This document shows, piece by piece, positions 1 to 4,479 of a stretch of 5,355 nt of DNA. Below the pieces are notes generated by a model, which saw only the letters and a program-made list of their open reading frames with translations, ran no database searches and was not told the DNA's origin. Numbering within the stretch: the first letter of the stretch is position 1; every line of letters begins with the position of its first letter. A program made the position numbers and the translations under genes. The stretch comes from Thermoplasmata archaeon (GTDB lineage: Archaea; Thermoplasmatota; Thermoplasmata; Lutacidiplasmatales; UBA184). The stretch is from NCBI GenBank assembly GCA_013044425.1, contig JABEUK010000103.1, positions 1 to 5,355 on the forward strand, read 5' to 3'.

Positions 1-261
1 CCGTCGGTAAGACGGCGTTTTCTGGGGAACCAACCCCTGGACGGAAATTGGAAGCGCAAGCCACTGATTTCAATCGGTGGTCGTTGACCTTCCCGTGACA
101 CTACCGGAGAGGCGGTAAAGCTCGGGCCGGAGCGGACCCCGCGACTGCGAGTTCCAGCATTCTCGAGTACGGCCTGCCCTCCCACCCGTTTACGGTCGGA
201 GTCGATTACAGCTGACTCCGCCCGTTTATCCTTCGATGGTGCTCCTCCTCCCGAGGGGAAC
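1..261. other. Structured non-coding leader region with serial stem-loops
   Basis: I see no convincing gene here, but the stretch folds into consecutive stem-loops on the + strand: 1-5/11-15 (5 bp); 24-27/34-37 (GGGG/CCCC); 61-67/74-80 (7 bp with one G-T); 102-106/113-117 (TACCG/CGGTA); and 193-203/214-224 (3 bp, one mismatch, 7 bp), which is followed by GTTTATCC. This could be a structured 5' leader or small RNA ahead of the SDR gene, or the tail of an upstream transcript ending in a terminator-like hairpin. TTTAT at 225-229 is the only AT-rich element near the SDR start. It sits 33-37 bases upstream, slightly far for leaderless initiation. GAGGGG at 253-258 could serve as a weak ribosome-binding site. 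Confidence 0.35.
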
Positions 262-265
262 ATGA
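235..265 (+). other. Possible 9-codon upstream ORF overlapping the SDR start
   Basis: ATG at 235 opens a short frame, MVLLLPRGT, whose TGA stop overlaps the SDR start codon as ATGA (262-265). An ATGA overlap is a common translational-coupling arrangement, and three consecutive CTC leucine codons are reminiscent of leader peptides. So short a frame can easily occur by chance, and no ribosome-binding site is visible upstream of it. Confidence 0.15.
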
Positions 266-1056
266 AGACCTGGGAGGAATTGTTCGATTTCAGCGGGAGC
301 GTAGCCATCCTGACCGGTGGGGCAATGGGCATTGGAGAGGCGATCGCGCGACGGCTCGCTGCTCAGGGAGCTTCGGTCGTTGTTGCCGATATCGACGAGA
401 GCAAGGGGGACATGGTGGTCCGAGAACTCGCTGAGCTCGGGAAAGGTAAGCCCCTCTTCGTACGGACCGATGTCCGCGATGTCTCTCAGGCCGAGCGCCT
501 CGTGAAGACCGCGGTACAAGAGTGCGGGCACCTCGACATTCTCATCAACAACGCCGGGATCTATCCGATCGCGCCGGCGATGTCCGTCACACCCGAGCTA
601 TGGAACCGAGTGCTGGAGGTGAATCTGCGAGGGCCGTTCTTCCTCGCCCAAGCGGCGGCGCGGAAAATGAAGGGCCAGGGATCTGGGGGGAGCATCGTCA
701 ACATTGCCTCGATCGACGCTCTGCACCCCACGGGTCGGCTTGCCGCCTACGACGCCTCCAAAGGTGGGTTGAGAATGCTGACGCGATCGCTCGCACTCGA
801 GCTCTCGCCTCTTAACATCCGAGTGAACGCGATCGCGCCGGGTTCCATCGCGACCCCCGGGGCTGCCGCGGCCAGCGCGGGCGCGAGCCCCGCCGAGACA
901 ACCAGGATGCTTGAGTCGTTCACGTCCCGCACTCCACTCCGACGTGTCGGAGAACCGGACGATATCGCCTGCGCGGCCCTGTTCCTTGCGAGCCGTGCAG
1001 CGAGCTACATCACCGGTGTCACGCTCGTGGTGGATGGGGGGTACCTCCTGTCCTAG
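262..1056 (+). CDS. Short-chain dehydrogenase/reductase (classical SDR, FabG-like)
   Basis: A 264-residue classical SDR, which is the normal length for the family: a cytoplasmic NAD(P)-dependent oxidoreductase acting on a carbonyl or alcohol substrate. Seen in the protein: the nucleotide-binding TGGAMGIG at 18-25, Asp43 after the second beta strand (usually favours NAD(H) over NADP(H)), NNAG at 96-99, catalytic Asn121, Ser150 and the Tyr163-Asp-Ala-Ser-Lys167 pair, and the C-terminal VVDGGY typical of the family. The full Asn-Ser-Tyr-Lys tetrad is present, so the enzyme should be active. FabG-type 3-oxoacyl-ACP reductases, glucose 1-dehydrogenases and other sugar or steroid dehydrogenases share these motifs, so the substrate cannot be assigned. 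ATG 262 is chosen because the Rossmann motif sits at the usual distance from it. The only upstream signal is GAGGGG at 253-258. The gene appears to be transcribed alone, with hairpins following its stop. Confidence 0.95.
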   Translation: MKTWEELFDFSGSVAILTGGAMGIGEAIARRLAAQGASVVVADIDESKGDMVVRELAELGKGKPLFVRTDVRDVSQAERLVKTAVQECGHLDILINNAGIYPIAPAMSVTPELWNRVLEVNLRGPFFLAQAAARKMKGQGSGGSIVNIASIDALHPTGRLAAYDASKGGLRMLTRSLALELSPLNIRVNAIAPGSIATPGAAAASAGASPAETTRMLESFTSRTPLRRVGEPDDIACAALFLASRAASYITGVTLVVDGGYLLS

Positions 1057-1073
1057 ACCCAGGGACCGATCGC

Positions 1074-1123
1074 GCATCCTCGAGGATGCCTCGGACCTCT
1101 CAGCCCCGTGCTCTCGAGGTCCG
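1074..1123. repeat. Perfect 16-bp palindrome plus 8-bp inverted repeat between SDR and Nudix genes
   Basis: GCATCCTCGAGGATGC (1074-1089) is a perfect palindrome starting 17 bases after the SDR stop. As RNA it forms a 6-bp stem with a TCGA loop. Just downstream, CGGACCTC (1092-1099) pairs perfectly with GAGGTCCG (1116-1123) around a 16-base loop. Together they fill most of the SDR-Nudix gap and lie upstream of the Nudix TATA-like element at 1157. They may end or protect the SDR transcript; the palindrome could instead bind a dimeric regulator. No long T-tract follows, so this is not a classic intrinsic terminator. Confidence 0.5.
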
Positions 1124-1156
1124 TGGGCCGGTCGGGTCCCGCCGTCTCGAGCAAAG

Positions 1157-1162
1157 GTTTAC
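1157..1162 (+). promoter_or_regulatory. TATA-like element of the Nudix operon
   Basis: GTTTAC, preceded by purine-rich GCAAAG, lies 25-30 bases before the proposed Nudix ATG at 1187. That is the archaeal TATA-box position for a transcript starting at or next to the start codon. It is the main reason for preferring that ATG over the open reading frame extending upstream to 911. Confidence 0.5.
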
Positions 1163-1186
1163 GTCCATCGTCCGGTTCTCGCGGCG

Positions 1187-1630
1187 ATGGCTCGGAACCT
1201 CCGCGCCGAGGTCTGTGTGGGGGCTGCCATCTTTCACGGTTCGAGGCTCCTGCTCCTGCGGCGACGCGATGACCTTGCGGCCTTTCCCGGGAGCTGGGAC
1301 ATTCCCGGGGGTCACGTCGAGGAAGGCGAATCCATCGTGCATGCCCTGCGCCGGGAGGTCGCGGAGGAGACCGGATTGTCCATTCGTGTCGGTACGCCCT
1401 TTCAGGCCGGCCTCTTTGAGTACCCGGCCCGCCGAGGACGACCAATCCCCACGGTCGAAATCGACTTTCTCTGCACGCCCCGAGCCCGGGTCCGACCACG
1501 GCTGAACCCGGCGGAGCACACCGAGTTTGCGTGGGTCGCAAGAGAGAAGGCATCTCGGTACCCCGCTCCGGCGTTCCTGCGAAGGATTGTGCAGTCCGCA
1601 TTCTCAGCGACACGGGAGAACCTGGGCTAA
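1187..1630 (+). CDS. Nudix hydrolase
   Basis: A 147-residue Nudix protein, typical single-domain length. Nudix enzymes hydrolyse the pyrophosphate of nucleoside diphosphates linked to another moiety, using Mg2+ or Mn2+. The complete box GX5EX7REUXEEXGU is visible: Gly42, Glu48, Arg56-Glu57, Glu60-Glu61, Gly63-Leu64. The strand before it (AAIFHGSRLLLLRRRDD, about 13-29) and GSWDIPGGH before the box are standard. The frame is open back to 911 but only overlaps the SDR gene and carries no domain. ATG 1187 gives a compact family-like N-terminus and has a TATA-like element at -30. ADP-ribose, 8-oxo-dGTP and dihydroneopterin-triphosphate hydrolases all look like this, so the substrate is open. The next gene starts 18 bases after its stop behind a strong Shine-Dalgarno, so the two are probably co-transcribed. 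Confidence 0.92.
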   Translation: MARNLRAEVCVGAAIFHGSRLLLLRRRDDLAAFPGSWDIPGGHVEEGESIVHALRREVAEETGLSIRVGTPFQAGLFEYPARRGRPIPTVEIDFLCTPRARVRPRLNPAEHTEFAWVAREKASRYPAPAFLRRIVQSAFSATRENLG

Positions 1631-1638
1631 CGCAGAGC

Positions 1639-1644
1639 GGAGGG
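1639..1644 (+). promoter_or_regulatory. Shine-Dalgarno GGAGGG for the membrane-anchored protein
   Basis: GGAGGG lies 4 bases before GTG 1649 and 7 bases before GTG 1652, within the gap after the Nudix stop. It supports internal operon initiation, and its spacing fits the second GTG slightly better. It is the clearest Shine-Dalgarno in the window, while the TATA-led genes lack one. Confidence 0.6.
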
Positions 1645-1648
1645 CATC

Positions 1649-2281
1649 GTGGTGGACGCCACCGACATCGCATTCGCCGCGGCCATCGCGTCGCCGGCGT
1701 TCGCGATCCTCGCGGTCTGGCTTGGCTTCCGCTATCAGAAGATAGTGCTCGATCGAGAGCGCAAGGGGCAGGCGTACCTTCGAGCCATCGCGGGGCTCGG
1801 GCAGATGGCGATGGTCGTGCAGGCCTACCTCGACTATCTACGTTTCACGGGTGGCCCCGCCCTTCAGCCCGATGGGTTCTCCTACCTCAACCTCGACCGC
1901 AGCACCGATGAGTTCCGGGGGCGATTGTACCTCATTCTCGCCCCTGCCGTATTCGGGGAAGGGGCCTATCACCGGAACGTTCTCCGGGGACTCGTTCCGA
2001 CCGCTCAAGAGGAAGAGGCCGGCTGGTGGCTTGACGGGGTGGTCGCTTTCTTCCGACAGTTCAATCGCCGAACGCTCGAGTTCGCGGCGGCCATCGGAGA
2101 GCTCGAGGCCCACTCCGTGGCACCTTCGGTCCTGAAGGAACTGATGGCCATTCGCGATACGCTCGATCGCTGCTTGCTCGACGCGCTCCGGGGCCGTCTG
2201 GACCCCCAATTCAGGATCGCGCAGGTACAAGCGCGCGTCGACCAACTTCAGACCTTGTATCGACGGGACATGGGAGTCTAG
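1649..2281 (+). CDS. Membrane-anchored helical protein of unknown function
   Basis: A 210-residue protein that I do not recognise. Residues 6-27 (from DIAFAAAIASP to VWLGFRY) form one hydrophobic transmembrane segment, followed by the basic, charged stretch KIVLDRERKG (31-40). Positive charge on that side suggests the rest lies in the cytoplasm. The remainder reads as amphipathic alpha helices: a helix at 41-66, an acidic EEEAGWW at 121-127, a helix at 128-153, and a C-terminal helix rich in Gln, Val and Arg (188-206) that might form a coiled coil. I see no catalytic motif or metal-binding cluster. The start is GTG at 1649, or possibly GTG 1652, both behind GGAGGG. It follows the Nudix gene by 18 bases, so co-expression is likely, but no functional link is evident. 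Codon use resembles the neighbouring genes. Confidence 0.8.
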   Translation: MVDATDIAFAAAIASPAFAILAVWLGFRYQKIVLDRERKGQAYLRAIAGLGQMAMVVQAYLDYLRFTGGPALQPDGFSYLNLDRSTDEFRGRLYLILAPAVFGEGAYHRNVLRGLVPTAQEEEAGWWLDGVVAFFRQFNRRTLEFAAAIGELEAHSVAPSVLKELMAIRDTLDRCLLDALRGRLDPQFRIAQVQARVDQLQTLYRRDMGV

Positions 2282-2321
2282 TCCTGGGATGCCGGGCCGT
2301 TCGATGGCCTACGCTCAGGAC
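2281..2321. terminator. Stem-loop between convergent genes
   Basis: GTCCTG (2281-2286) pairs with CAGGAC (2316-2321), and inside it GGGCC (2294-2298) pairs with GGCCT (2306-2310). The structure fills the 33-base gap between the + strand membrane-anchored protein gene and the - strand hydrolase gene and reaches into the last codons of the latter. Being symmetric, it could end both transcripts. No long T-tract is present, so termination is inferred from position and pairing. Confidence 0.4.
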
Positions 2322-3262
2322 GGAACCTTTGGGCGCGCCAACTCGAGCTGATAGGCGCGCAACACATTCTCAGGGAACATCAACGAAAATCCCCAGCCCT
2401 CGTATCGATCGGGGATTCGAACCCGGCGTACCTGATCGAGCGAGAGGGCCTGTCGTACCGCTCCGAGGGCGATCCGATCGAGATCGCTGAGGTAGCGCAC
2501 GACCACTCCGAGAGTGCTCCCGGGTCCCACCGGGCCGTGCCCCGGAAGCACTCGATCGGGCCGCAGCCGCTGCATGCGCCGAAGTATCCGCATCCAGCGG
2601 TCGGGCCAGCCGTCGCTCACGGACGGATGGAGCCCGACCATCGCGAGGTCTCCCGCGAAGATGATCCGTTCCTCGGGCAGGTAGCCGAAGACGTCACTCG
2701 GCGAATGGCCCCCCCCATAGGTGATCAGATGAAGGGACCGACGAGACCCGATGAGAACGAGTTCTTCATCGAAGGTGACCTCCGGAGGAACGATGGAGGG
2801 CTTCTTAGGTGACTCGAGCACGCCACGGAACCATGCACGTACGAGCGGGCGGTCGGCGGGCCGGATCGGTGATTTCGCTCCGCCCATCGCCGCCAGCTCC
2901 TTAGGGAACTCGCGACGACATTCTTCGAACTGACCTCGGCTCTTTTGGAGGACGAGTTCCCGCACCTTCCGCGAGGAGACGACACGGCCTCCGTGGAACG
3001 CCGAGTTTCCCCAGATGTGGTCTCCGTGCCAGTGACTGTTGACGACCCAATCCGGTTTCCGCCCCGTACATCGCTCGGCCGCACGTGCCAGATCCGCGCC
3101 GGCCATGGGCGTCAGCATCGAGTCGAAGACGACGGTGCGCCCGCCGAGGTCCACGATTCCCGCGTTGCACAGGCCATACCCGCGCGTACGGGCGATCGCG
3201 GCGTAGATCCCGGGTCCGAGCTTCTCGATACGGAAGTGAGGGCTCGTGGGGATCGCGCGCAT
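2315..3262 (-). CDS. Metallo-beta-lactamase-fold hydrolase
   Basis: A 315-residue MBL-fold metallo-hydrolase with a complete di-metal site. The HxHxDH signature is His77-Trp-His79-Gly-Asp81-His82, in NSHWHGDHIWGN. The third-motif histidine is His186 (GGGHSPSD), the bridging Asp is Asp205 (FAGDLA), and the C-terminal histidine is His242 (PGHGPVG). The N-terminal strands (GIYAAIAR, 18-25; GRTVVFDS, 41-48) open the usual beta sandwich. The superfamily includes beta-lactamases, lactonases, glyoxalase II and sulfur or cyclase-type hydrolases. The GGGHSPSD and PGHGP motifs resemble the broad class-B-like subgroup, but this does not show beta-lactamase activity. There is no signal peptide, so the enzyme is probably cytoplasmic. 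The ATG at 3262 has TATA-like sequence at about -20 to -36, consistent with a leaderless transcript. It is divergent from the OB-fold gene and converges on the Nudix operon. Confidence 0.93.
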   Translation of the reverse strand: MRAIPTSPHFRIEKLGPGIYAAIARTRGYGLCNAGIVDLGGRTVVFDSMLTPMAGADLARAAERCTGRKPDWVVNSHWHGDHIWGNSAFHGGRVVSSRKVRELVLQKSRGQFEECRREFPKELAAMGGAKSPIRPADRPLVRAWFRGVLESPKKPSIVPPEVTFDEELVLIGSRRSLHLITYGGGHSPSDVFGYLPEERIIFAGDLAMVGLHPSVSDGWPDRWMRILRRMQRLRPDRVLPGHGPVGPGSTLGVVVRYLSDLDRIALGAVRQALSLDQVRRVRIPDRYEGWGFSLMFPENVLRAYQLELARPKVPS

Positions 3263-3281
3263 TGGAGCGGCATACCCCGCG

Positions 3282-3298
3282 ATACATAGACCTATAGA
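3282..3298 (-). promoter_or_regulatory. TATA-like promoter of the MBL hydrolase
   Basis: Read on the - strand, the AT-rich run TCTATAGGTCTATGTAT lies 20-36 bases before the hydrolase ATG and contains two overlapping candidate boxes, CTATAG and CTATGTAT. Surrounding DNA is GC-rich. No Shine-Dalgarno precedes the ATG, which fits leaderless initiation. Confidence 0.5.
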
Positions 3299-3319
3299 GA
3301 AGGCCCGGGCGTTCGTGAG

Positions 3320-3465
3320 GACCGGGGGTTTCGAGCGGAACCCCGGTCACGTGACGCGCCGTGTACCCCCGGTCCGGCGGATCCGCTCGCGAGCCGGCAG
3401 GAGGCATATTTTTCGAGAACTTGAGTCGCCCGACCGAAAGGTAAGGCTCTTCTACACCCCCGGTC
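3320..3465. repeat. Repeated CCCCGGTC boxes and palindromes in the divergent promoter region
   Basis: CCCCGGTC occurs directly at 3341-3348, 3367-3374 and 3458-3465, and inverted as GACCGGGG at 3320-3327, which gives a perfect 8-bp stem with the first direct copy. The last two direct copies share a fifth leading C. Between them lie three perfect palindromes: GTCACGTGAC (3346-3355), CGGATCCG (3378-3385) and GCTCGCGAGC (3385-3394). The boxes flank the OB-fold TATA-like element (3405-3413); one lies in the predicted leader, ending 11 bases before the ATG. This looks like an operator region for one or both divergent genes, though that is inferred from layout only. Confidence 0.45.
3405..3413 (+). 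promoter_or_regulatory. TATA-like element of the OB-fold gene
   Basis: CATATTTTT is the most AT-rich run in the 214-base divergent gap and follows purine-rich GCAGGAGG. Transcription would start near 3435, leaving a leader of about 40 bases before ATG 3477. This differs from the leaderless layout of the neighbouring small genes. Confidence 0.5.
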
Positions 3466-3476
3466 ATGCCGAACGG

Positions 3477-3797
3477 ATGACAGACAGCAAGCCCGCCACG
3501 CCGATCTCCCAGCTGAAGGCCAATCAGACGGCCACGGTCCACGCGACCGTCAAGTCCTTGGAAGCCACTCGCGAGATCCCCAGCAACGACGGAAGTACGC
3601 GCAAGGTGCGCAACGCGAACCTCAAGGACCAGAGCGGCGAGATCGTCTTCACGCTGTGGGCCGGCGAGGTCGACATGGTCCAGGAAGGCGACCACGTGAT
3701 GATCACCGACGGGTGGGTCAAGGACTACAAGGGCAAGCCCCAGATCTCCCTCGGGCGCTCGGGCAAACTCACCAAGGTCCCGAACCCGCCCGCGTAA
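3477..3797 (+). CDS. Single-OB-fold ssDNA-binding protein (archaeal RPA/SOSS-B-like)
   Basis: A 106-residue protein made almost entirely of one OB fold (about 19-100), of the kind found in archaeal RPA subunits and single-domain SSBs related to human SOSS-B. Visible family features: strand VHATVKSLEATRE (21-33), a charged loop (DGSTRKVRN, 38-46), ANLKDQSGEIVFTLWAGEVD (47-66) with the conserved Trp61, EGDHVMITDGWVKDYKGKPQ (70-89) and SLGRSGKL (91-98). Such proteins bind single-stranded DNA in replication and repair. The frame is open upstream to 3246, but that part overlaps the divergent promoter region and has no domain. ATG 3477 gives the family-like start. No Shine-Dalgarno is obvious. The gene has its own promoter region and is followed by GC-rich hairpins, the first enclosing the stop codon. 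tRNA-binding or other OB-fold roles are less likely. Confidence 0.88.
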   Translation: MTDSKPATPISQLKANQTATVHATVKSLEATREIPSNDGSTRKVRNANLKDQSGEIVFTLWAGEVDMVQEGDHVMITDGWVKDYKGKPQISLGRSGKLTKVPNPPA

Positions 3798-3804
3798 GCG
3801 GGCG
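3787..3804 (+). terminator. 7-bp GNRA-loop hairpin enclosing the OB-fold stop codon
   Basis: CGCCCGC (3787-3793) and GCGGGCG (3798-3804) form a perfect 7-bp stem closed by the loop GTAA (3794-3797). As RNA this is GUAA, a GNRA tetraloop. The TAA stop occupies the last three loop bases. It could stabilise the 3' end or affect termination of translation. No T-tract follows. Confidence 0.5.
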
Positions 3805-3819
3805 ATCGCAGATTCGGGT

Positions 3820-3866
3820 CCCGCCGCACGGTGCGCTCGGCGCCGGCGGCGGGCGATAGGCGCCCG
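3820..3866 (+). terminator. Competing GC-rich hairpins downstream of the OB-fold gene
   Basis: CCCGCCGC (3820-3827) pairs perfectly with GCGGCGGG (3846-3853) around an 18-base loop. CGGGCG (3850-3855) pairs with CGCCCG (3861-3866) around ATAGG. The two share bases 3850-3853, so in these forms they exclude each other. They lie between the OB-fold gene and the promoter of the next gene and may end or protect the OB-fold transcript. No T-rich tract is seen. Confidence 0.35.
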
Positions 3867-3913
3867 TAGCCCAGCGGTTCGGGGATGGATAGAGGTCGAG
3901 TCACGAGCGCGAG

Positions 3914-3919
3914 TTTATG
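3914..3919 (+). promoter_or_regulatory. TATA-like element of the small zinc-ribbon gene
   Basis: TTTATG lies 25-30 bases before ATG 3944, the expected spacing for a leaderless archaeal transcript. It contains an in-frame upstream ATG (3917) that would lengthen the protein by nine residues. That ATG being part of the box argues for the downstream start. Confidence 0.5.
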
Positions 3920-3943
3920 CACGCGGCGAGCTGTCTCGCTTCG

Positions 3944-4072
3944 ATGACCGACAAGTGCGAGTACTGCGGTGATTCCCTGGCTGACGATTGGGTCGCCTGT
4001 CCGAAGTGTGGGAAACCCAAGTACGGCGGAAAGCCCCTCGTGGAGATCGCCTCCAAGGAAGACAAGCGCTAG
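3944..4072 (+). CDS. 42-residue double-CxxC zinc-ribbon protein
   Basis: A small protein starting MTDKCEYCGDSLADDW and ending SKEDKR, with CEYCG (Cys5, Cys8) and CPKCG (Cys19, Cys22). These are two zinc knuckles 10 residues apart that should fold into one zinc ribbon, followed by a Lys/Glu-rich tail. Such mini zinc ribbons in archaea are usually uncharacterised; binding to nucleic acid or to an RNA polymerase or ribosome partner is possible but unproven. ATG 3944 is preferred over the in-frame ATG 3917 because the latter lies inside the TATA-like element at -30 and the added residues (MHAASCLAS) lie outside the ribbon. The gene stands alone, on the same strand as the OB-fold gene 146 bases upstream, with no obvious terminator after its stop. 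Confidence 0.75.
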   Translation: MTDKCEYCGDSLADDWVACPKCGKPKYGGKPLVEIASKEDKR

Positions 4073-4313
4073 GTCGCATCCCGAAAACCCGAATTCTCCG
4101 GACCTGTCGCTTCGTGCCGGGACGCGACGTTCTTAGGACCTGTAAATCATCCTTGGAAGGAACGGCCACCGTCGTCGTTCGATGTTCTGAGAGCGTGTCT
4201 GAAGCACGACACGAGCCGCCCTTCTGCGCCCGAATCCCTGCGACGATCGCAACGGACTCGCGAGGACGTGCGAACCAAGGCATAATGAGTCTCCTCGTGG
4301 ATGGGGATTGAGT
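4073..4313. other. Intergenic stretch with a short direct repeat and two weak hairpins
   Basis: I see no convincing gene in this 241-base gap. GGACCTGT occurs at 4100-4107 and 4136-4143. Between the copies GTCGC (4106-4110) can pair with GCGAC (4124-4128). Further on CGTGTC (4194-4199) pairs with GACACG (4208-4213) around eight bases. The promoter of the polybasic peptide lies at its right end. A small RNA is conceivable, but I could not find a full C/D-box or H/ACA pattern. Confidence 0.3.
4281..4287 (+). promoter_or_regulatory. TATA-like element of the polybasic peptide gene
   Basis: CATAATG, preceded by CCAAGG, lies 27-33 bases before ATG 4314 in otherwise GC-rich DNA. Transcription would begin at or within a few bases of the start codon, so the transcript is essentially leaderless. 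Confidence 0.45.
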
Positions 4314-4394
4314 ATGCCGAAGGCGAAGGCCCGGAAGAAGAGCGCGAAGAAGGGAAAGAAGACCGCGAGGAAAGGAAAGAAGAGTCGCCGTTAG
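4314..4394 (+). CDS. 26-residue Lys/Arg-rich peptide
   Basis: A tiny frame encoding a peptide that begins MPKAKARKKSAKKGKK and ends GKKSRR. About 16 of its 26 residues are Lys or Arg; the rest are Ala, Gly, Ser, Thr and Pro, with no acidic or aromatic residue. An internal near-repeat KKGKK / RKGKK is visible. The composition resembles histone H1 tails and the tails of nucleoid-associated or ribosome-associated proteins, so binding to DNA or RNA is the obvious guess; nothing more specific can be seen. Support for a real gene: a TATA-like element at about -30, a hairpin enclosing the stop, then a strong terminator-like stem, with the frame neatly between. Against: length and low complexity. The same DNA lies in longer, less plausible frames on both strands. 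Confidence 0.6.
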   Translation: MPKAKARKKSAKKGKKTARKGKKSRR

Positions 4395-4399
4395 GCGAC
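4384..4399 (+). other. 6-bp tetraloop hairpin enclosing the peptide stop codon
   Basis: GTCGCC (4384-4389) and GGCGAC (4394-4399) form a perfect stem around GTTA (4390-4393). The TAG stop (4392-4394) straddles the loop and the first base of the 3' arm. It parallels the hairpin at the OB-fold stop, with a different sequence. Confidence 0.45.
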
Positions 4400-4409
4400 C
4401 AACCTTTCC

Positions 4410-4479
4410 GCGGCCCCACCCGACTTGGGTGGGGCCGCCACATACCCTTTGGGCCTCCCCGTTCTCTCTTCTCTTTCCT
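4410..4479 (+). terminator. Perfect 12-bp stem-loop followed by a pyrimidine tract
   Basis: GCGGCCCCACCC (4410-4421) pairs perfectly with GGGTGGGGCCGC (4427-4438) around the loop GACTT. Eighteen consecutive pyrimidines follow at 4462-4479. It is the strongest hairpin in the window and starts 15 bases after the peptide stop, which supports a terminator or 3'-end stabiliser for that transcript. The tract is 24 bases from the stem and mixed T and C, so it is not a textbook bacterial terminator, while a T-rich tract alone can end archaeal transcripts. Confidence 0.6.

Noticed and set aside
1..180. Cobalamin riboswitch: GCCACTG with downstream CGGTGG (60-80), CGGAGCGGACCCCGCGACTGCGAG-like core (about 128-151), and GGCCTGCC (171-178)
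   Set aside because: In known cobalamin riboswitches the core precedes the GCCACTG element, while here it follows. The AGGGAA motif is missing, and the downstream SDR is not a cobalamin gene. The words alone are not enough.
1..263. Open - strand frame starting at ATG 263 (MFPSGGGAPSKDK) and running off the left edge
   Set aside because: It overlaps the SDR start codon, is Arg/Ser/Gly-rich without a recognisable hydrophobic core or motif, and no promoter is visible. More sequence to the left would be needed to revive it.
2411..2427. tRNA T-arm-like GGTTCGAATCCCC on the - strand
   Set aside because: It encodes part of the MBL hydrolase (RVRIPD), the T-stem has a mismatch, and no acceptor, D-arm or anticodon arm surrounds it.
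2315..3262. Calling the MBL-fold gene a beta-lactamase or resistance gene
   Set aside because: The metal-binding motifs are common to the whole superfamily. There is no signal peptide and no resistance-specific feature, so only the fold-level call is supported.
3859..3895. tRNA 5'-half-like run (GGCGCCCGTAGCCCAGCGG)
   Set aside because: The D-arm can be drawn only with a mismatch, no matching anticodon stem or T-arm follows, and no complementary acceptor 3' strand occurs downstream.
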